This document shows positions 8,710-18,061 of a stretch of DNA of 64,000 nucleotides, piece after piece. The position numbers were made by a program, and so were the translations under genes. The notes under the pieces are model-generated. The model saw only the letters and a list, made by a program, of their open reading frames with translations. It did no database searches and was not told the DNA's origin. Every line of letters begins with the position of its first letter. Positions within the stretch are counted from its first letter, which is position 1. This DNA comes from Pyrobaculum sp. 3827-6 (GTDB lineage Archaea; Thermoproteota; Thermoprotei; Thermoproteales; Thermoproteaceae), in contig NZ_JAOTQN010000001.1 of the NCBI RefSeq assembly GCF_025641885.1, positions 1,136,547 through 1,200,546 on the forward strand. Direction: 5' to 3'.

Positions 8710-9320
8710 GCCCTCCCCAGGGCCATCTCCAGCACCCTCCTGTGGAAGGCGGTGGTGGTGAGCTCGGGGTGGAACGCCGTGGCCAATATATTGCCCTCCA
8801 CCGCCGCCGTGTAGATAAGGCCGAGGCTTGCGTGCCTCACAGGTGCGAGAGGCTTCGCCGAGCCCCACGCCTTCACCACAGCGGGCGCCCTTATAAACAC
8901 GGCACGGATTTTCCCAAAACCCTCCACCTCGAGCTCCGCCTCGAAAGACTCTCTCTGTCTGCCAAACGCATTTCTAACAACGGCGATGTCCATCACGCCG
9001 ATGGTCGGCTGCCCCGTCTCGCCCACTACGGCGTCTCTCACCTCCCTAGCCAGCAGGACCGCGCCGGCGCATGTCCCGAGCGTCGGCAGGCCCCCCTCCG
9101 CCGCCTTCCTAACCGGCTCTATTAAACCCGCCCTCTTCGCCAGAATCCCAATGGTGGTGGATTCGCCCCCCGTGAGCGCCAGGGCTCTGACCTCCTCCAA
9201 CTGCCGGGGCTTCTTCACCTCGACGACCTCAACCGCGATCCCCAGCTCCGCCGCGGCTTTTCTAAAAGCCTCGGCGTGCTCCTCCACGTCGCCTTGCAGA
9301 GCCACGATCCCCACTTTCAT
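8706..9320 (-). CDS. pdxT: pyridoxal 5'-phosphate synthase glutaminase subunit PdxT
   Basis: 204-residue class I glutamine amidotransferase. Motifs: [13 protein letters not shown] start, [10 protein letters not shown] oxyanion region, nucleophile Cys in [10 protein letters not shown], and the His-Glu pair in AFHPELT. Supplies ammonia to PdxS for PLP synthesis from ribose 5-phosphate and glyceraldehyde 3-phosphate. ATG overlaps the pdxS stop by 4 bases, so translation is coupled and the two form the 12+12 complex typical of the family. Confidence 0.96.
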   Translation of the reverse strand: MKVGIVALQGDVEEHAEAFRKAAAELGIAVEVVEVKKPRQLEEVRALALTGGESTTIGILAKRAGLIEPVRKAAEGGLPTLGTCAGAVLLAREVRDAVVGETGQPTIGVMDIAVVRNAFGRQRESFEAELEVEGFGKIRAVFIRAPAVVKAWGSAKPLAPVRHASLGLIYTAAVEGNILATAFHPELTTTAFHRRVLEMALGRA

Positions 9321-10336
9321 ACCCCCCTCGTCTGCAGAAGCTCCTCAGGCTTTAGGGTTCTTACATCTATACCCAGCATCGCGGATTTCTCACTAACCAT
9401 TTTCTGCGCCTCCACCACAGTCTCTGGATCGTCCCAGTGCGCAGTGGCCAAAACAATGGCCTCCGCCCTCTGCCTCGGGTCCTGGGACTTGAAAATGCCG
9501 CTACCGACGAAGACCCCGTCTGCCCCCAGCCACATCATCAAGGCGGCGTCCGCCGGCGTAGCTATGCCCCCCGCGGCGAAGGTGACGACGGGGAGGCGGC
9601 CCATCCTCGCCGTGAGGGCCACTAGCTCAATAGGCACCTGGCACCTCCTCGCGTAGTCTCTAAGCCTCTCCTCGTCGCCAGATCTATAAGCTGCCGCGAG
9701 CTCCTCCACGGCGCTGTAAAGGGCTTTGAAGTGCTTCACCGCCTCAGCCACGTTGCCAGTGCCCGCCTCGCCCTTCGACCTAATCATGGAGGCCCCCTCC
9801 GAAATCCTCCTCAACGCCTCGCACAGCTCTCTACACCCGTTTACAAAAGGCACCGTGAAGAGCCACTTATTGATATGGTGTTGCTCGTCTACCGGCGTGA
9901 GCACCTCCGACTCGTCTATTAAATCCACGCCGATAGCCTCCAGAAGCACAGCCTCGTAGTAGTGGCCAATCCTAACCTTGGCCGACACCGGAATTGTAAT
10001 GTGCGCCATCACCTCCTCAATCATCTTCAAGTCGGCCATCCTCGCCACGCCCCCGGCCCTCCTCACGTCGTAGGGAAGCTTGTCGAGCACCATCACGCCT
10101 ACGGCCCCCGCGTCTTCCGCCACCTCCGCCTGCTCCACGTTCGTCACGTCCATGATAACCCCCCTCTTCAACATCGCGGGGAACCCCACCTTAACCCTCA
10201 CAGTGCCGGTTTGGACCCCCTCCAGAGGCCTCGGCCACTTCACACCCCTCTCCCTAAGCCTATCCCTCACTTCGAGCAACCCGTAGAAGAAGTCACGCAA
10301 CCGGTCCAGCGTCGAGAAGCCCCCCGCCACCGACAT
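9317..10336 (-). CDS. pdxS: pyridoxal 5'-phosphate synthase lyase subunit PdxS
   Basis: 339-residue TIM-barrel enzyme. Family blocks: [20 protein letters not shown] (with a catalytic Lys), [61 protein letters not shown] and GSGIFKS. The N-terminus is about 30-40 residues longer than in bacteria. A TATA box (tttatatatgg) 26 bases before ATG suggests a leaderless pdxST operon. Confidence 0.97.
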   Translation of the reverse strand: MSVAGGFSTLDRLRDFFYGLLEVRDRLRERGVKWPRPLEGVQTGTVRVKVGFPAMLKRGVIMDVTNVEQAEVAEDAGAVGVMVLDKLPYDVRRAGGVARMADLKMIEEVMAHITIPVSAKVRIGHYYEAVLLEAIGVDLIDESEVLTPVDEQHHINKWLFTVPFVNGCRELCEALRRISEGASMIRSKGEAGTGNVAEAVKHFKALYSAVEELAAAYRSGDEERLRDYARRCQVPIELVALTARMGRLPVVTFAAGGIATPADAALMMWLGADGVFVGSGIFKSQDPRQRAEAIVLATAHWDDPETVVEAQKMVSEKSAMLGIDVRTLKPEELLQTRGV

Positions 10337-10512
10337 AACCTACTCATCTTACAGCCATATATAAATTTTTAGTTTCAAAACCTTGTCGACTTGTTAAGGA
10401 TATTATTAGGAACTAAATGCTTATCTCCTGGAGTAGATATGAAGTGAGAGGAAAAGCGAGCTGGACGTCTTATTTAACGCCAAGCTTTTACGAAGGGGCG
10501 AGGCCGTAGCTC

Positions 10513-11085
10513 ATGGGAATTGCTGTGTTCGGCCTCGCTGAGTGCAGAACCGTCAATATTAAAACTCACGCCTGTCTAATTTATGTGTGTCTTGAGGGAT
10601 TTGCCAAGGTGCGGGCTGGGGTGGGGGGTCTATCCGCTGCGGAGGTTTTGAGGCAGATTAAAGAAACCGCCAAGGCGCAGAGGCCTAAATGCGCCGTGCT
10701 TACTTGTAGCGACTCCCGTCTCTCGCCTGAGCTCCTCACCCTCTCGGGGATTGGGGAGATGTTCGTCGTGCAGGTGGCTGGCAACGTGGTGGACGAGCTG
10801 GTTTACCACTCTCTGAAATTCGCCGTGGAGAAGCTGGGCGTAGATACGATATATGTAGTTGGGCACAGGAGATGCGGCGCCGTGGCCCTCGGCATGGAGG
10901 GAGCCGCCCCGCCGCCCATACAGAAACAAATAGACGAAGCAGTCAAGCGGGCGGGCCGCCGCGAGCCGGAGGCAGTGGAGGTGGAGAATGTGAAAATATC
11001 CTGCGAGAGGCTTAGAGACATCGGGGCGAGGGTCGAGGGCTACTACTACGACATGGACGCCGTCGAGCTGAGAAAAGTTTGTTAA
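10513..11085 (+). CDS. beta-class carbonic anhydrase
   Basis: 190 residues in the longest version. Zinc and catalytic residues are all visible: CSDSR (Cys65, Asp67, Arg69) and GHRRCG (His and second Cys), with the GIGEMFVVQVAGN segment after the first motif. Interconverts CO2 and bicarbonate in the cytoplasm. The first 35 residues have no family match; GTG codons at 10585 or 10609 could be the true start, but the TATA-like cttttac about 25 bases before ATG 10513 favours the longer form. Confidence 0.88.
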   Translation: MGIAVFGLAECRTVNIKTHACLIYVCLEGFAKVRAGVGGLSAAEVLRQIKETAKAQRPKCAVLTCSDSRLSPELLTLSGIGEMFVVQVAGNVVDELVYHSLKFAVEKLGVDTIYVVGHRRCGAVALGMEGAAPPPIQKQIDEAVKRAGRREPEAVEVENVKISCERLRDIGARVEGYYYDMDAVELRKVC

Positions 11086-11122
11086 CAAGTAAAGTATATA
11101 AAAGGCACTGTTATTGAGTCAC

Positions 11123-11452
11123 ATGAGTCATGTGGGGAGCCTCGCGGGGCTGGTTGTGGGGTGGATTGTTTCCACAATCGCCGTCTGGATTGCGCTCAAG
11201 ATATACCCCGGCAAGCAGAAGAACGAGAGCCTCGCCGGCGCCGCCGTGACCGCGCTGGTGGGGGCCCTAGTCTACTGGTTTTTCCACTCGGTGTTTAGGA
11301 TACCCTTCATAAGCGGCTTACTCGCCTTGGTGGTGTGGCTCTACGCCTTGAGAAAGCTCCAGGGCGTTGGGTGGCTCGGCGCCGCGGCCCTAGCCCTTCT
11401 TATATGGGTGATAAACGGCATATTTAGCCTATTCCTACCCACGATACTGTAA
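11123..11452 (+). CDS. small membrane protein, 109 residues
   Basis: Four hydrophobic segments (about residues 5-25, 40-58, 62-78 and 85-108) separated by short basic loops; no family recognised. A strong TATA box (agtatataaaag, 11093-11104) lies 26 bases before ATG 11123, favouring that ATG over TTG 11114. The stop is followed one base later by the GTG of the winged-helix gene, so the two may share a transcript. Confidence 0.7.
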   Translation: MSHVGSLAGLVVGWIVSTIAVWIALKIYPGKQKNESLAGAAVTALVGALVYWFFHSVFRIPFISGLLALVVWLYALRKLQGVGWLGAAALALLIWVINGIFSLFLPTIL

Positions 11453-11453
11453 A

Positions 11454-11747
11454 GTGCATAGGAGGTTCCCCCCGCAGTGCGGCGTGACGTGCCGGATCGC
11501 CTATGTACTAGCCGAGATCTTCTCCACAGCCCAGGGAGTCACGGTGACGCTACGCCCCGGCGAGGTGGCTAGGGAGGCCCGCGTATCCCCGATAGTGGTG
11601 GGGCAGATATTCAGAGCCCTGGCCGAGCGAGGCTATATGACGTGTAGCCGTGTAGGGGAGAGGCGGCTGAGGTGCACAGTTAGGAGAGACTCCCCACTGT
11701 GGAGCGGAGACCACGAGGCAATCTACGCCATCCTCCAACAACTGTAA
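11454..11747 (+). CDS. winged-helix DNA-binding protein, 97 residues
   Basis: Central region (residues 33-72: LRPGEVAREARVSPIVVGQ then IFRALAERGYMTCSRVG and RRLRCTV) has the helix-turn-helix plus wing pattern of small archaeal regulators. Cysteines near the N-terminus (CGVTC) may bind metal. Starts with GTG immediately after the membrane-protein gene. Target unknown; it might regulate its own short operon. Confidence 0.65.
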   Translation: MHRRFPPQCGVTCRIAYVLAEIFSTAQGVTVTLRPGEVAREARVSPIVVGQIFRALAERGYMTCSRVGERRLRCTVRRDSPLWSGDHEAIYAILQQL

Positions 11748-11776
11748 AATTTTTATCAGCGCATGTATATAGGGCT

Positions 11777-12280
11777 GTGCTTAAGGAGTTGGCGAAGCCG
11801 TGGAGGGACGAGAGAGGCTATCTAGAGGCGAGGCTTATCGAGGCGGTGTACGAAAAGGAACTCGCCGAGAGGTTTCTCTCGGAGGGGCTTATTCGGAACG
11901 CCGCGGGGAAGGCCTGGCAGGCTTGGAAGGCGGTGCTGGCGGCCCTGGCGCTGAGGGAGGGGGAAGCTGTGAGGGAGGCTTTTAGGGGGGTGAAGAAAAT
12001 GCGCGGCGGAAAGGCTATAAACGAGGGCGACTGGGTAATAGCCTTCATGCCCTCCACCCGTGTGAGGCTCGTTGCCCAGCTACTGGCGCGGAGGCACGGC
12101 GACGAGGTTCTTATGTACACAGACATAGCCCTCAACCTCCACGAATATCAATACAACGGCCCCGATCGAGAGGGTATCTTCAGTAGATACCCCAGCGACG
12201 AGGCCGCCGCCGAGGACATCAAGAGGCTGATAAGGGGGATCGGCGAGTTTACTAACCGCCTTGCTCAGAGAGGCGGCTGA
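11777..12280 (+). CDS. PaREP1-family protein
   Basis: 167 residues from GTG 11777, chosen because a TATA-like tttttatc lies 26 bases upstream and the family motif starts soon after. The block YLEARLIEAVYEKELAERFL and GLIRNAAGKAWQAWKAVL is the signature of the PaREP1 family, first described as a multicopy family in P. aerophilum. The fold is helical and HEPN-like; function is not established, though PaREP1/PaREP8 proteins are often linked to toxin-antitoxin-like or mobile regions. Two more members occur at 23979 and 30794. Confidence 0.8.
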   Translation: MLKELAKPWRDERGYLEARLIEAVYEKELAERFLSEGLIRNAAGKAWQAWKAVLAALALREGEAVREAFRGVKKMRGGKAINEGDWVIAFMPSTRVRLVAQLLARRHGDEVLMYTDIALNLHEYQYNGPDREGIFSRYPSDEAAAEDIKRLIRGIGEFTNRLAQRGG

Positions 12281-12553
12281 CGGCGCCGCCGTCCGGCGAC
12301 CTCGGGGCCGGTGGCCGCGACTACCTAACCGCCTCCAGTTGTAACCCGCCGCCGTCACTCCACAGCAAGTTGCCGGCGTGCTGAGCTTCAATCATACTGG
12401 TCTGCACATGTATTGCTTCTCAATATCTCTATGGATTATTCGTATGTCTTACGTGGACGCCGGGGATATGGGTCATATTTTATCCTATATGTACATCACG
12501 CGTGCTAAATATACGTGGAATTAAGATTAATAAAGGTGGTATGTAATAGCGCT

Positions 12554-13849
12554 ATGCTGGTGGAGGGTTTAGACATGTGGAGAGTTTTGAAAGGAGCTGG
12601 GGTGAAGTACGTAAATTTTGTAATTGTGGATATATTCGGGAGGCCGAGAGTTGATATAATGACTATTGATATTGCACGCGACGCGTTTATAGACGGCGTG
12701 CCGTACGACGGCTCTTCAATACCGGCCTACACCACGGTGAATAAAAGCGACTTAGTGGCGGTGCCAGACCCCTCCGCCGTCTACATCGATTCGTGGAACG
12801 GCGGCAAGACGGCGTACGTATTCACCAACACGCTAGACGGCGACAAGCCGTCGATGCTCGATCCGAGGAGCGTGCTTCAGAAAGTCCTTGACGCCGTCAG
12901 CCGCCGCGGCTACCAGTTTAAAATCGGCATAGAGCTTGAGTACTTTATTGTAAGTGGAAACCCGCCGAAGCCCGTCGACGAGGCTGGCTACTTCGACGTG
13001 TTGCCCCCGCCCACGCGGAAGGTGGTGGAGGAGATAATGGAGTTCTTCGCCGCGGCGGGACTCGGCGACACGAAGACCCACCACGAGGTGGCGCACTCCC
13101 AATTCGAGGTAAATATCCCGTACGGCAACCCAGTTAAGGTAGCCGACACGATGCTGATATACAAGCTGATGGCCCGGTCGGTGGCGGCTAGACACGGATA
13201 CACGGTGACCTTCATGCCGAAGCCCTTCTGGGGGGTGAACGGCAGCGGGGCGCACACCCACGTATCCGTGTGGAGAGACGGCCGCAACCTAATGGCCTCC
13301 GTCAAGGAGCCGACGCCGGAGCTGAGATACGCAGTAGGAGGCCTGCTGGAGCACGCCATATCCATATCCGCCTTGGTGGCGCCCACCGTGAACTCCTACA
13401 AGCGCCTCGTCCCACACCACGAGGCCCCCACCCGCGTCGTGTGGGGCCTCGGCAACCGCTCGGTCATGGTGAGGATCCCCTACTACGCCGGCAGGATAAA
13501 CAGACTTGAGTACAGACACCCAGACCCCTCCATGAACCCATACCTGGGGTTCGCCGCGATTATACTAGCCGTGATGAAAGGCCTGGAGGAGAGGATCGAG
13601 CCGCCGCCCCCCGTGTCAGAGGTGGCGTACGAACTAGAGGGGGTAAAGGAGACCCCCCGCCACCTAGGAGAGGCCCTCAAGTACTTCGCCGAAAGTAAAA
13701 TAGCCAGCGAACTACCCTCCGAAATTGTGAAAGCCTACATACGGCTGAAAGAAGCCGAGTGGCAGACCTACGCCGAGAAGCACCCATGGGAAAAAACATG
13801 GAACACAATAACCGAGTGGGAGTACCAGCAGTACCTACACACTGCGTAG
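12554..13849 (+). CDS. glnA: glutamine synthetase, type I
   Basis: 431 residues from ATG 12554 (TATA-like ttaataaagg 26 bases upstream; GTG 12515 would add 13 unlikely residues). Makes glutamine from glutamate, ammonia and ATP. Motifs: DGSSIPAYTTVNKSDLVAVP, the Glu-rich IGIELEYFIVSG, GSGAHTHVSVW, NSYKRLVPHHEAPTRVVWG and NRLEYRHPDPSMNPYL. No adenylylation loop Tyr is evident. A separate trp or gltB gene is not adjacent; it appears monocistronic. Confidence 0.95.
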   Translation: MLVEGLDMWRVLKGAGVKYVNFVIVDIFGRPRVDIMTIDIARDAFIDGVPYDGSSIPAYTTVNKSDLVAVPDPSAVYIDSWNGGKTAYVFTNTLDGDKPSMLDPRSVLQKVLDAVSRRGYQFKIGIELEYFIVSGNPPKPVDEAGYFDVLPPPTRKVVEEIMEFFAAAGLGDTKTHHEVAHSQFEVNIPYGNPVKVADTMLIYKLMARSVAARHGYTVTFMPKPFWGVNGSGAHTHVSVWRDGRNLMASVKEPTPELRYAVGGLLEHAISISALVAPTVNSYKRLVPHHEAPTRVVWGLGNRSVMVRIPYYAGRINRLEYRHPDPSMNPYLGFAAIILAVMKGLEERIEPPPPVSEVAYELEGVKETPRHLGEALKYFAESKIASELPSEIVKAYIRLKEAEWQTYAEKHPWEKTWNTITEWEYQQYLHTA

Positions 13850-14209
13850 ACAAGCCCCCCGCCGCGCCCCTCCATTCCCATGGACAAACTCCAAACTCTG
13901 CTCAAAGCCATGGCTAAACGGACGCGGTAAAGGAGACCGCAGAGGCGGCGAGTAGCTGACCCCAAGGACCCTCACCTAAACTTCTCCATAATGAACGGAG
14001 GGTTGAGGAAGTAGCTCTCCACCCACGGGGAAAGCAAATACCTGCACTTAGTCCCGCGGCGCTCAATACGTCTCAAGCCCTAGACGAAGAAGCGGAGCGG
14101 AGAAGTCTAAAGGCGGGAAGTCTCCACCCTCAAATATTCACTTAATCTATGACGCGGACCGGATAAGCAGGTATGGCGACGCCTAATCCCCTCCCGGGGG
14201 CTCTAAATG
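13850..14209. other. 360-base region with a possible gene remnant
   Basis: On the minus strand 13972-14076 encodes 34 residues (LRRIERRGTKCRYLLSPWVE, then SYFLNPPFIMEKFR and TGA) that look like the C-terminal end of a protein, preceded directly by an in-frame TAG. I do not recognise the family. The rest shows no frame or RNA signature; the stretch before 14205 contains ctcccggggg, a short hairpin. Confidence 0.35.
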
Positions 14210-14779
14210 CTATCCAGATACAGACTTTTGCCCCCTCTCCTCTTCCTTTCTCCTGGCGAGGGCCACCCATATCGAGGCGTAGATGTGGAGTTTCCACGTC
14301 TCTGGAGTCCCGTACTCCAGAATCAGCCGCCTAGCCACATCCCTAAGCCACACCGCCTCGTCGTATGTAAGCTCCTCCTTCTCGATAAGGGCCTTCAGCC
14401 TCTCCACCTCCTCCCTCGTAAGCGGGTTGGCCCCCGCCAGCTTCACAACCCGCCAAAGCTCCCCCCTCGCCAAGTCTGCACTCCTCTTATCAGTCACACC
14501 CTCCGCGGCTAGGAACTCCACAAAAAACTCTTGATAGCTGGCAAAGCCCTGGAGAAGACGGTCAATCCGCCGGTCGATATATCCCTTTAGATCCGCATCT
14601 CTTTTACTAACATCTTCAAAACCAAGCCGCATCTCCCGCTCTAGCCTCTCAAATCTGCTGTCTACATCTCTAAGCCTGTTTTCAATTTCCTTAAACTTGG
14701 CGCCAAGCCAGTACAACGCCCCACTCACCATCCCAATTATAGTCAGGGAAAACCCAACCACGTAATAGACCACATCCAC
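14210..14779 (-). CDS. membrane-anchored coiled-coil protein
   Basis: 189 residues: one N-terminal membrane segment (about residues 5-26), then a heptad-like coiled coil (FKEIENRLRDVDSRFERLER, about 29-60), then a helical cytoplasmic domain rich in Glu/Arg. Related architectures are common as unnamed paralogues in Pyrobaculum. A TATA-like ttatatagag box precedes ATG 14779. No enzymatic motif. Function unknown. Confidence 0.65.
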   Translation of the reverse strand: MDVVYYVVGFSLTIIGMVSGALYWLGAKFKEIENRLRDVDSRFERLEREMRLGFEDVSKRDADLKGYIDRRIDRLLQGFASYQEFFVEFLAAEGVTDKRSADLARGELWRVVKLAGANPLTREEVERLKALIEKEELTYDEAVWLRDVARRLILEYGTPETWKLHIYASIWVALARRKEEERGQKSVSG

Positions 14780-15199
14780 AACCCAATTACCTTATCTCTA
14801 TATAAATCTTGACATACGACCCAAAGTTTTGGGGGCTTCCTATTCCTGTGCAGATGCGAGATTGTAAGTCGACGAGTTGTCACGCCACCTTGGCATATTC
14901 CCCGACAAATACCACGCAAGTTGCAAACAGTTCCACAATTCTAAGGCCGGAGATCAACTGGATTGCCAAGTCTAACCCCCTCGCTTAGTAGTCACGTACA
15001 CCATAGACGGTTTAGGGCAGTTTAGGAATTGGCCACTGGAAATTGTCGGCGCAGGTTGGGTTAACGGCACAGTAAGGCTAATGGGAGTGCTTGGGAATAG
15101 GACCTACGTGATGAAGATCTGCGCACTGTGGCGGACGTTTAACAGAACGATCTACGCGGTGCCTCCTTTCTGTTCTCCGGGCGTTCCTGGGGGCATGGG
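14780..15199. other. gene-poor region with a decayed secreted-protein fragment
   Basis: From 14976 to about 15170 (plus strand) an open frame gives VTYTIDGLGQFRNWPLEIVG and then GAGWVNGTVRLMGVLGNRTY, which has the look of a beta-rich exported protein with N-glycosylation sequons. A stop lies just upstream at 14973 and the similarity ends where the GC-rich repeat starts, so this is probably a gene fragment cut by the repeat. Bases 14780-14975 show no clear frame. Confidence 0.35.
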
Positions 15200-15618
15200 G
15201 TCCCGAGGCGCCGTTTGGCCCCCGGGGCGGGCCGCCCGGAGGGTTGACGCCGCCCCTTCGGCTGAGCGTATTGAGGGCGTTATCGCCTCCCGGAGCCCTC
15301 GCGGGAGGCGGGGCGGGCCTCTATAAGCCCATGTACCTAGAAATATACCCCCTATTTATGAATTAACGACGGCGTAAGTGCGGCCGCGCCGAGCCCACCT
15401 TAGCCAGTTCTAAATTTTTAGATTTGGAACTGGTCTTGGCGTATTTCGCCTTCAACTGTTGCCAGTTCTAAATTTGCCACTACTTTTTAACGCCGGAGAG
15501 GTACGTCAGACGTTTTCCTGACTTGTTGTCGTATGCTTTTCCTGATTCAGGAAGTTTGTAGGGCTTCAAGTCAGGAAAAATGTAGATAGGAGGGTTGAAC
15601 GCCGTAGTCGGCTTTAAA
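15200..15618 (+). repeat. composite ~0.45 kb repeat, copy 1
   Basis: Matches the reverse complement of 23053-23502 along its whole length, with indels. Order in both copies: a GC-rich hairpin module (shared GAGGCGCC, GGCCCCCGGGGCGGG and GCCCGGAGG), a link with CCATGT, TAGAAA, CCCCC and TTATGAATTA, then a module with TTTTAGATTTG, ACTGG, TTCGCCTTCA, CAGTTCTAAATT, CGTCAGAC, TTTTCCTGA, AAGTTTGTA and TCAAGTCAGG, ending at GGCTTTAAA. No transposase. It contains several inverted repeats such as CCAGTTC...GAACTGG. Confidence 0.75.
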
Positions 15619-15670
15619 GCCCTCTTTTTGATGTGGCTGTAATTTACTACGTTTATCTCGCTCTGATCAG

Positions 15671-15862
15671 GTGGCGGGTTGGCCTACGTGGGCGTGGGGA
15701 AGCGGGATCGCCGCTACGATCGCATATACATTGCACATGAGGGGGCACTTCTCCGCCGCCTACAGAGGAGGGCTGGAGGAGCTGGAGAAGTGGCTACCGA
15801 GGAGGTTGAAGAGGGTGAGGTACGTCTATGAGACTTGGAAAAAGCTTGTTGACTGGTTTTAG
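15671..15862 (+). CDS. possible small protein of 63 residues
   Basis: GTG 15671 lies about 26 bases after a TATA-like taatttac. The product has a short hydrophobic start (GSGIAATIAYTLHM) and a basic amphipathic helix (LEKWLPRRLKRVRYVYETWK). Codon use resembles real genes and the stop overlaps the convergent peroxiredoxin stop by 4 bases. No family recognised. It sits directly after repeat copy 1 and might be a remnant. Confidence 0.45.
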   Translation: MAGWPTWAWGSGIAATIAYTLHMRGHFSAAYRGGLEELEKWLPRRLKRVRYVYETWKKLVDWF

Positions 15863-16512
15863 GCCTGGACAACTAGCTCGTACTTCTTTGTACAGAACCA
15901 CCAGTATTTGCACTCAATATCCGGCTCCTTAAGCCTCTTCTCGGCGGCCTCCGTCGTCGTTGGTGGTAGCACGATGACCGGATCGCCGGGCTTCCAGTCG
16001 GCGGGGGTGGCGTAGCCGTACATGAAGGAGAATTGAACTGCGTCGATGACTCTCAGTATCTCGTCGATGTTCCTGCCATTGTTGTGGGGATAGGCGGCGA
16101 ACCACGCTAGCTTCAAGTCGGGATCTATTAACGCGATGGCTCTCGTAGCGGCGCTTTGGCCAGGCGGCACGGCGTTGAAGATGCTGGCCACCTTCATATC
16201 CACGTCGGCGATTATGGGGAACGGAACCTTGACGCCGAAGGCCTGCTCTATCTGCTTCTTCCACTCTATGTGGCTGTAGGTGGTGTCGACGCTGAGGCCC
16301 AGCAACTCTACGCCCCTCTTCCTAAACTCCTCGTATTTCCTACTGAACGCAATAATCTCAGTGGCGCACACAGGCTTGAAGTCGCCAGGATAGCTGAAGA
16401 GCAACAGCCACTTACCCTTGTATTCTCTGAAGCACTTCTTGCCGTGATCTGTGTCAAAGCACAGATCCTCCGGAATCTTCATCCCAAGGTACGGCCCCTT
16501 TATCTCTGACAT
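15859..16512 (-). CDS. peroxiredoxin, Prx6-like archaeal type
   Basis: 217 residues from ATG 16512, placed 26 bases after the TATA box tttaaaaatata. Thiol peroxidase that reduces H2O2 and organic peroxides. Peroxidatic Cys lies in YPGDFKPVCATE and the archaeal C-terminal Cys pair in ECKYWWFC, as in the A. pernix enzyme, where these support the resolving step. Odd: the family motif PxxxTxxC has Lys in place of the catalytic Thr (PGDFKPVC). Conserved Arg is present in AATRAIALID. Convergent with the small gene at 15671. Confidence 0.9.
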   Translation of the reverse strand: MSEIKGPYLGMKIPEDLCFDTDHGKKCFREYKGKWLLLFSYPGDFKPVCATEIIAFSRKYEEFRKRGVELLGLSVDTTYSHIEWKKQIEQAFGVKVPFPIIADVDMKVASIFNAVPPGQSAATRAIALIDPDLKLAWFAAYPHNNGRNIDEILRVIDAVQFSFMYGYATPADWKPGDPVIVLPPTTTEAAEKRLKEPDIECKYWWFCTKKYELVVQA

Positions 16513-16611
16513 GTCTCTACTGCTGAACATATATTTTTAAACTTTCTACACTCTGACAAAGAGGGGGATCTCGCCTATATTTTTTCATATTCAGCATTGA
16601 TTAAGGCGGTT

Positions 16612-18060
16612 GCAAACCTCGCCCTTTAGGGCGGGGTAAGGCTTTTAACGGAGTCTCAATTTAAGCATGGTGGTTAGGCGCCCTGTGGCAGTTCCGCTTC
16701 TGCTTGACGGCAACAAGCTTCTGGACTACCTAGAGCTAGAGAAGGCGTATAGGCGGGCGAAAAAAGCCGTGGCGGAGTATCTAGTCCAGAACTACAGAGG
16801 GAGGAGAGCCAGCTACTACAAGGCGTGGCACGAGGTAAAGGAGGCGGTGAAGCGGCTCAGCCTGCCGTTTGCATACGCCCAGCAAGCCGTCAAGGAAGCG
16901 ATCGAGATCTACAACGCCTGGGCCGAGGCGGGAGGGAGGCCTCCCGCGGTTAGGCGCGCAGCGCCGTACGCAGACGAAAGGGCTTGGCGCATGGAGGGTC
17001 TGACTGCAGTTTCCCTACGCCTCATGTACGGTAGGCATGTGGTAGAGCTGTGGCCGCACAAGAGGTTCTGGCTCTTTGAGTGGCTGGTCAGAACGGGAAG
17101 GGCCAAGCGTGCAAGCACGATACGCCTTAAACGCGTCGGAGACAGGGTATACGCCGTCTTTATATACGAGGTGGAGCCCGAGACGGAGAAGGAGCCCGTT
17201 GCTGTAACTGCCTTCGATGTCAACGAGAACACTGTGGTTGTGGCTCGGATCGATCTAAAGATCGCCGTGGAGAAAGTTACTCAGTGGAACAGGCAGTGGA
17301 TCCAGCCGTCCATCTCGATAAGAGTGATCAAGACCGATTTCGGCAGATTGGCCAGGCGCTACGGCGCAATTCGGAGGAGATGGGCCGAGGAGCTGTCCAT
17401 CGAGATCGGCGGCAAGAGGATATCCGGCACCGTGACGAGAGAATTCAAGAAGCGCGTCAAAAGACTTAGGGAGGGAGATAGGAAGAGGGACCGCGTTAAC
17501 AAGATTGCCCATCAGCTTACGAGGGATGTGGCTATTCTCGTAACCGAGAACGTGTGCAAGAAACCGCAAGAGGAGATGGTCGAGGGCAAGAAGAGCCCCC
17601 AGCTGAGGCACCGCATTAAGCAGACGCCGATGAAGGCGGTTGTGGAGAAAGTACAAGACAAAGCCACGGAGCGCGGCTTGAGATTTGTGCTGATGCCGGC
17701 CTACAGAAAGTCCAAGATCTGCCCCACACACGGCGTGGAGCTTTCTTTCCCGCTGGAGCCTAAGCTCGGCCTCTGCCCAAGGGGACATTGGGTTCACCGC
17801 GACGTCGCGGCCGTCCTTAACATGTTGATAAAAGCCGCGGAGAGGCTAGAGCCGGAATACGCCGAGGCCCTTAAGAGAGCCCTATCAACCGTGGACGAAA
17901 AAGCCCTAGAGGAGTGGTCCAAGGCCGTTGTGGACGCGGAGGCGCCAAGGCCCGCCGTGCTGACCCGGGCCAGCCTCATGACCCCGCCGGGCGAGGAGAC
18001 AGTGAGCCCAGCCGGGGACAGAGGGCACCTATGAACCGCCCCTTAGAGGGGCGGGGAGGA
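16612..18060 (+). mobile_element. IS200/IS605-type element with TnpB only
   Basis: Bounded by a left hairpin CGCCC-TTTA-GGGCG (16620-16633) and a right hairpin CCGCCCC-TTAGA-GGGGCGG (18036-18054), the subterminal-hairpin style of IS605-group ends. Only tnpB lies inside; no Y1 transposase tnpA, so it needs one in trans or is immobile. A TTGAT pentamer lies at 16597-16601, near the left end; TTGAT is the known target of ISDra2, but the exact end here is unsure. The right end abuts the interior of a LAGLIDADG/PaREP2-like frame, so the element seems inserted in that gene. An omega RNA would be expected across the tnpB 3' end and the right hairpin. Confidence 0.75.
16667..18034 (+). CDS. tnpB: TnpB RNA-guided nuclease (IS605 OrfB family)
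   Basis: 455 residues. RuvC-like catalytic set is complete: Asp in TAFDVNENTVVVA (about residue 184), Glu in ILVTENV (about 293), Asp in HRDVAAVLNML (about 381). The zinc-finger insert reads CPTHGVEL then CPRGHWVH, i.e. one His/Gly pair replaces Cys in each half, giving an unusual finger. N-terminal helical region (30-100) matches the OrfB-associated domain. TnpB homologues are DNA nucleases guided by RNA from the element's right end. ATG is 26 bases after TATA-like cttttaacgg. A 45-residue tail after the last RuvC motif is longer than usual. Confidence 0.88.
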   Translation: MVVRRPVAVPLLLDGNKLLDYLELEKAYRRAKKAVAEYLVQNYRGRRASYYKAWHEVKEAVKRLSLPFAYAQQAVKEAIEIYNAWAEAGGRPPAVRRAAPYADERAWRMEGLTAVSLRLMYGRHVVELWPHKRFWLFEWLVRTGRAKRASTIRLKRVGDRVYAVFIYEVEPETEKEPVAVTAFDVNENTVVVARIDLKIAVEKVTQWNRQWIQPSISIRVIKTDFGRLARRYGAIRRRWAEELSIEIGGKRISGTVTREFKKRVKRLREGDRKRDRVNKIAHQLTRDVAILVTENVCKKPQEEMVEGKKSPQLRHRIKQTPMKAVVEKVQDKATERGLRFVLMPAYRKSKICPTHGVELSFPLEPKLGLCPRGHWVHRDVAAVLNMLIKAAERLEPEYAEALKRALSTVDEKALEEWSKAVVDAEAPRPAVLTRASLMTPPGEETVSPAGDRGHL

Positions 18061-18061
18061 G

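Noticed and set aside
15395..15600. Replication origin from the repeated TTTTCCTGA/GTCAGAC words
   Set aside because: No cdc6/orc1 gene nearby and the motif does not resemble known origin boxes; a second copy exists at 23 kb.
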